Assembly: GCA_002700405.1 (NCBI GenBank)
Contig: PACY01000032.1
Coordinates: forward strand, 1 to 9,353
Reading direction: 5' to 3'
Source of the DNA: Flavobacteriaceae bacterium
Lineage (GTDB): Bacteria; Bacteroidota; Bacteroidia; Flavobacteriales; Flavobacteriaceae
DNA: 9,353 bases
Numbering within the stretch: position 1 is the stretch's first letter; each line of letters starts with the position of its first letter. Below the pieces are notes generated by a model that was given only the letters and a program-made list of their open reading frames with translations, ran no database searches and was not told the origin of the DNA. This document shows positions 1 through 6,630 of this stretch, piece after piece. Made by a program: the position numbers and the translations under genes.

Positions 1-885
1 AGTTTTGCAGGAGAACCTTTAAATACTTATAATAAACTAGTTTTAATGTTTGATTTTGGCAATGTTGGTGATGGCAGTGATAATTCAACCTTTTACTTTG
101 ACGACATTACTTCATTTGACCCCTCAGGAGGTCTAAGTCAAATTGCCTTGCCAGTTACTTTTGAAGATCCAACAGTTTATTATTCACTAATTGACTTTGA
201 AGGTAATGGACCCTCTACAATTGTTGAAGTAGGGGGTAATCATTATGTTCAGGTTATAAAAACTGATGAATCTGGCACATCTGCAGGAGTAACTATTGGA
301 ACTGAAGAAGGATTTGCTACTAATATTCCAATTACAAATTCTGATACTAGGATGTATGCTCATGTCTATGTAGAGGGTACTGCACAAACAGGCATACCTG
401 TTAGACTAAAGATTGAAAACTCAAATGATCCAACTCAATCTGTAGAAACTGAAGCTTTTACAACGATTGCTAGTGAATGGGAAATTCTAGAATTTGATTT
501 TAGTAATGAAGCAACAGGTACAGCAGAACTAAACACAAATTATCCGTTTAATATGGCTTCAATATTTTTTAATTTTGGATCTGTTGGAAATAATGATATA
601 GTATACTTTTTTGATAATGTTTCCTTTGATTCACCAATTAGTCTTAGTTTAGAAGACCAAGAAATATTTAACTATAAAATTTATCCAAATCCAACATCAA
701 ATATAATCAAGATTCTAGGCAATACATCTGTTTTAAATGTGATTGTATATGATGTATTAGGGAAAGAAATACTCAGGAAATCCGTAATAGATAAAATTGA
801 TATAAGCTCCTTTGAAAATGGAACTTATTTTATTAGTATATCAGATGGAATAATAAATTTTTCTTATAAGATTATAAAAAACTAA
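1..885 (+). CDS. 3' part of a modular T9SS-secreted surface protein (5' truncated by window edge)
   Basis: The reading frame is open from base 1 (SFAGEPLNTYNK...), so the first ATG at 46 is an internal methionine and the gene starts outside the window. Three parts are visible. The first is the end of one beta-rich module (1-~126, FDFGNVGDG...FYFDDI). The second is a complete module from LPVTFED (~150) to FFDNVSFD (~633). Its end repeats the first one (FNFGSVGN...VYFFDNVSF), so the modules are in tandem. The third is a C-terminal domain with YPNP at 682-693 and a closing strand ending FSYKIIKN, which fits the type A sorting domain of the type IX secretion system. Modules of this kind are common in flavobacterial surface proteins and glycoside hydrolases and look like carbohydrate-binding beta-sandwiches; that role is an inference. 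No catalytic domain is visible, so the enzyme or adhesin function lies upstream. The protein is expected at or beyond the cell surface. Confidence 0.85.
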   Translation, partial: SFAGEPLNTYNKLVLMFDFGNVGDGSDNSTFYFDDITSFDPSGGLSQIALPVTFEDPTVYYSLIDFEGNGPSTIVEVGGNHYVQVIKTDESGTSAGVTIGTEEGFATNIPITNSDTRMYAHVYVEGTAQTGIPVRLKIENSNDPTQSVETEAFTTIASEWEILEFDFSNEATGTAELNTNYPFNMASIFFNFGSVGNNDIVYFFDNVSFDSPISLSLEDQEIFNYKIYPNPTSNIIKILGNTSVLNVIVYDVLGKEILRKSVIDKIDISSFENGTYFISISDGIINFSYKIIKN

Positions 886-908
886 AAAAACAGATTTACA
901 TCTTTTTT
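886..908 (+). terminator. Weak A/T-rich hairpin terminator after the T9SS protein gene
   Basis: A run of seven A (884-890) starts within the TAA stop codon. It is followed by stem AGAT (892-895), loop TTAC, stem ATCT (900-903) and a run of T (903-908). The A and T runs can extend the stem past one mismatch (C891/T904). The shape is that of a rho-independent terminator, but the stem has a single G-C pair, so its strength is doubtful. The next gene starts at 938 on the same strand. Confidence 0.4.
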
Positions 909-924
909 CTTTAAGTAATTATTG

Positions 925-932
925 TAATATTG
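925..932 (+). promoter_or_regulatory. Candidate Bacteroidota -7 box for the nitroreductase gene
   Basis: TAATATTG matches the Bacteroidota sigma-A -7 consensus TAnnTTTG except at one position. It lies five bases before the ATG at 938, so the transcript would have almost no leader, an arrangement seen in other flavobacterial genes. No clear -33 TTG is present about 19-21 bases upstream. The call rests on the match and position only. Confidence 0.35.
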
Positions 933-937
933 CAGGT

Positions 938-1663
938 ATGAATAAAACAGTAAGTGAAGCAATTGAATATAGAAGATCTGTCAGAATTTTTAAAGATCAG
1001 GACTTAGATACAGAAAAGGTTAAGGAATGTTTAGTTAACGCTAGTCTGGCTCCAAATAGCAGCAATCTACAAACCTGGGAATTTCTTCATATTACAGATA
1101 AAAAAACTATAAAGTCATTAGCTAAAGCTTGCTTTAATCAAAATGCAGCCAAAACTGCAAATCAGCTAGTAGTTTTTGTTGTAAGACAAGATTTATGGAA
1201 GAAAAGAGCTCAATCAAATGTAGATTTTCTAAATTCTGTTTTTGATAAGCAGAATGAAAAGAATACTGAAAAAAGAAGAAGTGCTGCTTTAAAATATTAT
1301 AAAGTTGCTATTCCAACAATGTATACAAACTTCTTTGGTATACTAGGATTATTTAGATATATGTTTTTTAATATAGTAGGATTATTCAGGCCTATATTTA
1401 GACAAGTTAGGTATAGCGATATGAGAATTGTTTCACATAAGAGTACCGCTTTAGCTGCTCAAAATTTCATTTTAAGTATGGCTGAGATTGGCTATGATAC
1501 TTGCGCAATGGAAGGTTCAGATACTACTAGGGTCAAAAAGATATTAAAACTTCCATCTTCTGTTGAAATAAACATGATAGTTGGTTGTGGAGTTAGACAT
1601 GAAAAAGGAATCTATACTGAAAGATATAGAATTCCTTTTGATCAAGTTTATAAAGAAGTATAA
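938..1663 (+). CDS. Nitroreductase-family flavoprotein
   Basis: This 241-residue protein belongs to the FMN-dependent nitroreductase family, whose members use NAD(P)H to reduce nitroaromatics, quinones, enones or flavins. The N-terminal RRSVRIF (12-18) is the usual FMN-phosphate-contacting segment. LAPNSSNLQTWEF (37-49) is the second conserved FMN/dimer segment, and ALAAQNFILSMAEIGYDTC (171-189) is the conserved helix and strand of the C-terminal half. No signal peptide is seen, so it should be cytoplasmic. Between the two halves, residues 132-154 form an unusually hydrophobic, aromatic stretch with a repeated GLFR (IL-GLFR, IV-GLFR), which could be a membrane-touching lid or dimer element. 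The ATG at 938 directly precedes the conserved N-terminus and follows a promoter-like box. The gene converges on the M28 gene with 9 bases between stops. Its substrate cannot be told from sequence. Confidence 0.88.
   Translation: MNKTVSEAIEYRRSVRIFKDQDLDTEKVKECLVNASLAPNSSNLQTWEFLHITDKKTIKSLAKACFNQNAAKTANQLVVFVVRQDLWKKRAQSNVDFLNSVFDKQNEKNTEKRRSAALKYYKVAIPTMYTNFFGILGLFRYMFFNIVGLFRPIFRQVRYSDMRIVSHKSTALAAQNFILSMAEIGYDTCAMEGSDTTRVKKILKLPSSVEINMIVGCGVRHEKGIYTERYRIPFDQVYKEV
1339..1389. repeat. Short in-frame direct repeat inside the nitroreductase gene
   Basis: TATACTAGGATTATTTAG (1339-1356) recurs as TATAGTAGGATTATTCAG (1372-1389), 16 of 18 bases identical and offset by 33 bases, or 11 codons. It encodes the paired hydrophobic segments GILGLFR and NIVGLFR. 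It may be a small internal duplication or convergence on a hydrophobic sequence in AT-rich DNA. Confidence 0.55.
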
Positions 1664-1675
1664 CTATTTTCTTTA
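1651..1675. terminator. Hairpin across both stop codons of a convergent gene pair
   Basis: TAAAGAA (1651-1657) is an exact inverted repeat of TTCTTTA (1669-1675). The intervening bases allow a G-T pair and two more A-T pairs around an AACT loop. The TAA stop of the nitroreductase (1661-1663) lies in the loop region, and the stop of the minus-strand M28 gene (1673-1675) is in the right arm. It could act as a shared bidirectional terminator, but the stem has only one G-C pair and there is no long T tract. Confidence 0.35.
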
Positions 1676-2695
1676 GTCAATTTTAATTCTATCATCTCTA
1701 TTGGCTAATTCCCAAGCCGTGTGAAAAATCAATCTTGCTCTAAGCTCTAATAAATCATATTGAATTTTTTCTACTGTATCTGTAGGTTGGTGGTAATCTT
1801 CATGTGTGCCACTAAAATAGAAGATTACTGGAATGCCATTTTTCGCAAAGTTATAATGATCTGACCTATAATAAAATCTATTAGGATCATCATCCGCATT
1901 AAAAATATAATCTAGATCTATATTTAGATAAAGGTTGTTTGCTTCTTCGTTAATGTCGTGTAGCTCTTGACTTATTTTATCACTTCCAATAATGTATATG
2001 TATTCCCTATTTCTTTTTGGTCTTTCAGGGTCTGTTCTACCTATCATATCAATATTTAGGTTAGCAACAGTATTTTCTAGTGGTACAAGGGGATTTTCAT
2101 CTGTGTAGTATCTTGATCCAATTAGTCCCATTTCTTCTGCTGTTACATGTAAAAAAACAATTGATCTATTAGGTCCGTGTCCTTTATTTGATGCTTCTTT
2201 AAATGCTTCAGCTATTTCAAGTATAGCAATTGTCCCTGATCCATCATCATCAGCACCATTAAATATTTCACCATCTTCCATTCCAACATGATCAAGATGT
2301 GCAGTTATAATAATATATTCATCTGGGTGCTCATCACCTTCAATATATGCAATAACATTTTTAGGTTTTATATCTGATTTTCCCCACAATTTTTCAAATC
2401 TTTTTGGTGGAGGCACCACTTGAAAATAGTTATCCTTTTGTAGGGGGCTTATATTATTAGATACATAATGATTTTCTAAAAATTTAATAGCTAATTCTTG
2501 TCCTTTACTTGGTGTTCCTCTTCCTTCAAATTCATCAGACGCGTATACATATAACTTCTCTTTAATTTCTTCAGCCTTTATTGTTTTAGCATATTTAATT
2601 GCTTTTTTATCTTTTTTAATTTGACTAAATCCCTGAATTGTAAAAGAAATAAATAGTAAGAATGATAGTATGTATGTTATTTTTATAGTTTTCAT
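1673..2695 (-). CDS. Exported M28-family zinc aminopeptidase
   Basis: This is a 340-residue M28 peptidase, expected to release N-terminal amino acids or act as a carboxypeptidase outside the cytoplasm. It has a Sec-type signal peptide: basic start, hydrophobic core at residues 8-20, and probable cleavage after about FSQ25. The co-catalytic dizinc site is complete: His133 in AHLDH, Asp149 in NGADDDGSG, Glu187-Glu188 in TAEEMG (base and ligand), Asp216 in NIDMIGR, and His302 in EDYHQPTDT. There is no PDZ or PA domain. It is the last gene of the minus-strand operon, 18 bases after the PLP-enzyme gene. It resembles the M28-PDZ lipoprotein at the head of the same operon (EEMGLxGS, HEDYHxPxD), so the two are paralogues with different anchoring. 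The ATG at 2695 gives a proper signal peptide. Substrate specificity is unknown. Confidence 0.92.
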   Translation of the reverse strand: MKTIKITYILSFLLFISFTIQGFSQIKKDKKAIKYAKTIKAEEIKEKLYVYASDEFEGRGTPSKGQELAIKFLENHYVSNNISPLQKDNYFQVVPPPKRFEKLWGKSDIKPKNVIAYIEGDEHPDEYIIITAHLDHVGMEDGEIFNGADDDGSGTIAILEIAEAFKEASNKGHGPNRSIVFLHVTAEEMGLIGSRYYTDENPLVPLENTVANLNIDMIGRTDPERPKRNREYIYIIGSDKISQELHDINEEANNLYLNIDLDYIFNADDDPNRFYYRSDHYNFAKNGIPVIFYFSGTHEDYHQPTDTVEKIQYDLLELRARLIFHTAWELANRDDRIKID

Positions 2696-2713
2696 AATTG
2701 TATTTTTATTTTT

Positions 2714-3973
2714 TTAAGTAGCTAATTCTTTTATACTTGAAATAAAATGTTCTAAATCCTCTTCATTAGTGTAAACATTTGGACTTATTCTACAGCCTAT
2801 AACATTTTCGTGATTTATAGCCACGGTAAATATTTGATATTTATCTAAAAGAATTTTGGCAAGTTTTTCTGGGTCCATATTTTTAATTCCAACATTTGCA
2901 ATTCCACAGCTTTTATGTTTTTCAATTGGAGTATTTATAACAACATTTTTTACTTTCCTTAACCTATCTGACCAGTATCTTTGAATATATCTAAGCCTAT
3001 TTTCTTTACGATCCATACCAATCATCTCTTGGTAGTCTAAAGCATTATCAACAGCTAGATCAGTATAAACGGGATGTGTTCCAATATGATTTAGTCTTAG
3101 TATATTATCTTCTTCATGAATATGACTGGCAAGAAGAGGATTGATTTTTGAGATTTTATTTTTTGAAACATATAAAATCCCAACACCCAAAGGTGTGCTT
3201 AACCATTTATGCAGACTAGAACCATAATAATCACAATTCAGCTCGCTAATATTTACTTTAAAATGCCCTACACAATGAGCTCCATCTACCATAACTTCAA
3301 CTCCATATTTATGAGCCATATCACATATTTTTCTAATGGGCAGGATATGTCCAGTAATATTTATCATATGGCAAACCATTATAAGTTTTGTTTTAGAAGT
3401 AATTTGCTCTTCATATAATTTCACTATTTCTTCATCCGACTTGGGATGGTTAGGTACAGAAACAACTTTATTGACAACACCATATCGTTTTGAAACTAGC
3501 TTAAACATTTGTTGCATCGAACCATAGTCTTGTATTGCATATATTGCTTCATCACCTTTTTTCCAAGGGAAACCTCCAACAATAAGATCAAGGGATTCAG
3601 TAGTATTTCTTGTAACTACAAGCTCCTCAGGACTGCAGCTTAGAAATTTAGCCAATCTAGTTTCTATTCTTCTATTATCCTTGTCTCTATGATATCTCAT
3701 ATAATAAGAGCCTTCAATATTTATTTTTTTTACATGGGAAATAAAATTATTTAATGTAGGATTAGGTATTATACAATAGTAGCCATTTTCAAGATTTAAA
3801 TAGTCTTTCTTTAAAGTATAGTCTTCTCTTATTTTTTTCCAAAATTCTTTTTCTGAAAGATTCTTTCTGTCAGAATAATCTACATGATTATAATTAAGAT
3901 TTGAGTCAAAAGAAAGAAATGGGGCGCCAATAGCAGCAGTACCAAATGTTTTTAAAAAATCTCTCTTTTTCAT
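2714..3973 (-). CDS. Exported class V aminotransferase-fold PLP enzyme (isopenicillin-N-epimerase-like)
   Basis: This 419-residue PLP enzyme has the class V aminotransferase fold. RNTTESLDL (122-130) is the cofactor-phosphate loop, VDGAH (229-233) has the Asp that contacts the pyridine nitrogen, and SSLHKWL (252-258) has the Schiff-base Lys256. CRISPNVYTN (394-403) has the expected substrate-carboxylate Arg395. DGAH and HKWL resemble the CefD/isopenicillin N epimerase branch. The cysteine-bearing loop of cysteine desulfurases is not evident, so racemase, epimerase or lyase chemistry is likelier than desulfuration. The N-terminus, MKKRDFLKTFGTAAIGAPFL, looks like a Tat signal with KR in place of RR, followed by a hydrophobic stretch. 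Tat export would fit a protein that folds around PLP in the cytoplasm. It sits third in the operon, between the sulfatase and the second M28 peptidase. Its actual substrate is unknown. Confidence 0.85.
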   Translation of the reverse strand: MKKRDFLKTFGTAAIGAPFLSFDSNLNYNHVDYSDRKNLSEKEFWKKIREDYTLKKDYLNLENGYYCIIPNPTLNNFISHVKKINIEGSYYMRYHRDKDNRRIETRLAKFLSCSPEELVVTRNTTESLDLIVGGFPWKKGDEAIYAIQDYGSMQQMFKLVSKRYGVVNKVVSVPNHPKSDEEIVKLYEEQITSKTKLIMVCHMINITGHILPIRKICDMAHKYGVEVMVDGAHCVGHFKVNISELNCDYYGSSLHKWLSTPLGVGILYVSKNKISKINPLLASHIHEEDNILRLNHIGTHPVYTDLAVDNALDYQEMIGMDRKENRLRYIQRYWSDRLRKVKNVVINTPIEKHKSCGIANVGIKNMDPEKLAKILLDKYQIFTVAINHENVIGCRISPNVYTNEEDLEHFISSIKELAT

Positions 3974-4001
3974 AATCTATTATGAATATAATCTATTTTA
4001 T

Positions 4002-5333
4002 TTAATTTCTGATTTGACCAGCGATATTAATTAAATCTGACAGATTTTCTTGGTCATTTTCAGACAATGGTAGTTGATTTGGACTTAATAAATTAGGCAT
4101 TTCAAAAGGGTTTGTTTGTAAATTAAAAAGTGCTTCAGATCCATCTTGAAATGACATATATTTATGAGTAGAATTTCTTACAGTAAAGTAGTTGTTTCCT
4201 TTTTCAGAATATAGATGTGATCTGCTACTACCGGTTATAGTTAAAAGGTTAAAAAAACTATTGCTATCATGAATCTGCTGTGCATGATAAATTCCACATA
4301 ACTCACTAATAGTTGCAAAAAGATCAACAGTGCTAATTAATGCATCTTCTTGATCATTCATTCTTTCAACTCCCTTACCAGAAATTACCATAGGCACATT
4401 TATACCTCCTTTGTAAAGAGATCCTTTTGCTCTTTGAGAATGATACTGTTGAGCAACTGGTCCTGGAGTTCCATTATCACCTATAAAAATAACTATCGTA
4501 TTGTCTAGATCTTCACTACTGATACTATTAAATAATCTACCCATCTCAGTATCTATTGCTTCAATTGCAGCAAGATAGTAAGGTAGTCGATTAGCATTAA
4601 TACTAGCTTGATCTTCAGGCAACCCTCCTTGATAATGAAGGTTAGAAGGAGGTAAGTGATAAGGAGAATGAGGTGCATTGTATGCAAGCCATAAAAACCA
4701 TGGCTGATCTTGATCATTTATCCATGTAATAGCATCATCTGTTAACTTTGTAGTAGCATACTCATTAGAAGTAGTTACTTGTCCATTTAACGTATGAGCC
4801 CAATTATAATATGAATCAACACCGCTTTGGGTCATTCCAGAAAAATATTCAACTCCCATATCATTTGGATGAGATGGTTGACTAGGTGGTCCTAAATGCC
4901 ATTTTCCAATCACCGCACTACTATATTCATTACCAGTATTTGCATCTATATATGTTTGTAATGAGGTTTCCTGGGTTGATAAGTTCTCACCAGCCTCAAG
5001 GACATTTGTTCTATAACCGTACTTGCCAGTTAATATAGTTGCGCGAGTAGGTGAGCATGTAGGGTTTGACCATACATTGTTAAATTTAATTCCAGTATTA
5101 ATTAGGTTTTGAAAGTTAGGCATATAAGGCTTTAATGATCCAATATTATAGCCGGGAGTTGCATCTAATCCCATGTCATCTGTTATAATAAGTAATACAT
5201 TAGGATTTGAAACTACTTCTCCATTATCGTCTGGAGGACAGCAAAGATCATCTTGATCTTCGTCACTTTTACATGAGAATATTGCTAAAATGACAAGTAG
5301 ACAATATATATAGTATCTTGATTTTGAATTCAT
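4002..5333 (-). CDS. Lipoprotein sulfatase, formylglycine-dependent (S1 family)
   Basis: This 443-residue type I sulfatase hydrolyses a sulfate ester using a formylglycine made from cysteine. The signature CSPTRATILTG begins at Cys93, the residue to be oxidised. Other active-site elements are present: TDDMG (Asp52, Asp53) for calcium, GKWHLG (Lys144, His146), NAPHSPYH (His222), GDNGTPG (Asp286, Asn287) and KGSLYKGG (Lys303, Lys308). The signal peptide ends in a lipobox with lipid Cys21 (AIFSC). The next residues, KSDEDQDD, form an acidic run like the lipoprotein export signal that sends Bacteroidota lipoproteins to the cell surface. Cys31-Cys32 follow in the linker. It is the second gene of the operon, 7 bases after the M28-PDZ gene. 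A likely activating enzyme lies at 7689-8711. The sulfated substrate (polysaccharide or other ester) cannot be assigned. Confidence 0.92.
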   Translation of the reverse strand: MNSKSRYYIYCLLVILAIFSCKSDEDQDDLCCPPDDNGEVVSNPNVLLIITDDMGLDATPGYNIGSLKPYMPNFQNLINTGIKFNNVWSNPTCSPTRATILTGKYGYRTNVLEAGENLSTQETSLQTYIDANTGNEYSSAVIGKWHLGPPSQPSHPNDMGVEYFSGMTQSGVDSYYNWAHTLNGQVTTSNEYATTKLTDDAITWINDQDQPWFLWLAYNAPHSPYHLPPSNLHYQGGLPEDQASINANRLPYYLAAIEAIDTEMGRLFNSISSEDLDNTIVIFIGDNGTPGPVAQQYHSQRAKGSLYKGGINVPMVISGKGVERMNDQEDALISTVDLFATISELCGIYHAQQIHDSNSFFNLLTITGSSRSHLYSEKGNNYFTVRNSTHKYMSFQDGSEALFNLQTNPFEMPNLLSPNQLPLSENDQENLSDLINIAGQIRN

Positions 5334-5340
5334 TATCTAA

Positions 5341-6585
5341 TTAGAAAGATACACTCTTTTTTATTAGATCTTCATCTCTTTTAATTATTATTATCGTAGA
5401 ATCACCAGAATTAAACTCAGATAATGCTCGCATATAAGACATCATGTCTATTATATCATATTCACCCATTTTAACAACGATATCTCCTTTTTTTAATCCA
5501 GCTTTAGCTGCAGGTTTGTCTTCTGAAGTAACTGCAGAAATTCTCATTCCACCGCTATTATATAAGTAATCTGGCATTACACCTAATGAAACTCTAAATC
5601 TAGGAGTTTCTTCTTCTTTTGCTTCTACTTTTTTAAATGACAATTTATTATTATCATCTAGATCAATTATAATATCAAAAATATAATCAGATATTTCCTT
5701 TATTCCTGAATAATTAATTTTTTCATAATCATCACTTGGTTTATGATAATCTTCATGTTGGCCTGTGAAAAAGTTTAAAACAGGAATATCTTCATAATAA
5801 AATGAAGCATGATCAGATGATGAAAATCTAGATGTGCTTGATGTATCAAATTCAATTAGATCAAAAGATTTATTATTTGATTTAACGGTTTGTTTAAATA
5901 GTGATGAACTGCCTATTCCTGAAACAGATAATTTCTTTTCTTCAGAAAGTCTTCCAACCATATCAAGATTGATCATGTAGTTAATAGATTCTTTACTGAT
6001 GGTTGGGTTTTTTAAAAAATAATTAGATCCCAGCAATCCCATTTCTTCACCTGAAAAGGCAATGAACATATAATTGTTTTCCAATTTTTGCATTACCAAT
6101 TTATTTGCTAGGTCAAGCATTAATGCAGTTCCACTTGCATTATCATCTGCGCCATTATGTATTAATCTATCTTCACCACGATAAAGAGAAGAATTCTCAT
6201 CGCCATAACCCAAATGGTCATAATGTGCTCCAATAACAATTGTATTAGAGCTATTATTATTTATAAATCCAATAACGTTTCTAGCATTAATTTGTTTTCC
6301 TTCTTGTTTGTTTTCAAACTCTATTTCTTCATGCGGGTTTGTAGAGTTTTTGAAATAAAAGTCTTGGTAATATTTATCTGTACCTTTAGCACTTACATTT
6401 AGGTTAATAAATCTACTAGCTATATACTCAGCAGCAGCTTTTTCCCCAGCAGTTCCTGTTTTTCTGCCTTCTAATTTATCATCAGCCAAATATCTTACAT
6501 CATTCTCTATATTGTTTTCATAAACCAAATTATTACTGCAGGAAATTAAGAGAATAAAAAAAGATAATTTTATTAGATTCTTCAT
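5341..6585 (-). CDS. Lipoprotein M28-family zinc peptidase with C-terminal PDZ domain
   Basis: This is a 414-residue envelope-anchored metallopeptidase and the first gene of the minus-strand operon. A short signal ends in a lipobox (ILLISC) with lipid Cys16. The following SNNLVYENN lacks an acidic export run, so a periplasm-facing location is more likely. The M28 zinc site is complete: His121 in AHYDH, Asp147 in NGADDNASG, Glu180-Glu181 in GEEMG, Asp208 in NLDMVGR, and His281 in EDYHKPSDD. A PDZ domain occupies about 330-414, with AAKAGLKKGDIVVKM as its typical core. Such M28-PDZ proteins are usually annotated as aminopeptidases, the PDZ probably binding peptide termini or partners. The ATG at 6585 gives the lipoprotein signal and lies a short leader downstream of a TATTTTTG box. 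It is divergent from the beta-propeller lipoprotein gene. Confidence 0.92.
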   Translation of the reverse strand: MKNLIKLSFFILLISCSNNLVYENNIENDVRYLADDKLEGRKTGTAGEKAAAEYIASRFINLNVSAKGTDKYYQDFYFKNSTNPHEEIEFENKQEGKQINARNVIGFINNNSSNTIVIGAHYDHLGYGDENSSLYRGEDRLIHNGADDNASGTALMLDLANKLVMQKLENNYMFIAFSGEEMGLLGSNYFLKNPTISKESINYMINLDMVGRLSEEKKLSVSGIGSSSLFKQTVKSNNKSFDLIEFDTSSTSRFSSSDHASFYYEDIPVLNFFTGQHEDYHKPSDDYEKINYSGIKEISDYIFDIIIDLDDNNKLSFKKVEAKEEETPRFRVSLGVMPDYLYNSGGMRISAVTSEDKPAAKAGLKKGDIVVKMGEYDIIDMMSYMRALSEFNSGDSTIIIIKRDEDLIKKSVSF

Positions 6586-6596
6586 TGTTTACTATT

Positions 6597-6604
6597 TAAA
6601 TTTG
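6597..6604 (+). promoter_or_regulatory. -7 box for the beta-propeller lipoprotein gene
   Basis: TAAATTTG matches the Bacteroidota -7 consensus TAnnTTTG exactly and lies 26 bases before the ATG at 6631. A start site near 6609-6611 would give a leader of about 20 bases. No convincing -33 TTG is visible at the usual spacing. The box lies inside the 45-base divergent region, beside the minus-strand box. Confidence 0.5.
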
Positions 6605-6606
6605 CA

Positions 6607-6614
6607 CAAAAATA
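6607..6614 (-). promoter_or_regulatory. -7 box for the M28/sulfatase/PLP-enzyme operon
   Basis: Read on the minus strand this is TATTTTTG, an exact match to TAnnTTTG. It precedes the ATG at 6585 by 21 bases, leaving a leader of roughly 15 bases. It faces the plus-strand box at 6597-6604 with two bases between them, so RNA polymerase could hardly occupy both at once. No clear -33 element is seen. Confidence 0.5.
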
Positions 6615-6630
6615 TAAAACCCTTTAATTA

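Noticed and set aside
187..387. Minus-strand open frame of 66 codons
   Set aside because: It lies wholly inside the T9SS protein gene on the other strand and shows no family motif or start context.
3209..3527. Two overlapping plus-strand open frames (69 and 63 codons)
   Set aside because: Both are antisense to the well-supported PLP-enzyme gene, with composition typical of frame shadows and no recognisable domain.
2714..3973. Cysteine desulfurase (SufS/IscS) as the identity of the PLP enzyme
   Set aside because: The catalytic cysteine loop is not evident, the protein has an export-like signal, and DGAH/HKWL fit the isopenicillin-N-epimerase-like branch better.
6214..6402. Plus-strand open frame of 62 codons with hydrophobic, cysteine-containing sequence
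   Set aside because: It is antisense to the M28-PDZ catalytic domain. The hydrophobicity is what AT-rich antisense codons produce, and there is no promoter.
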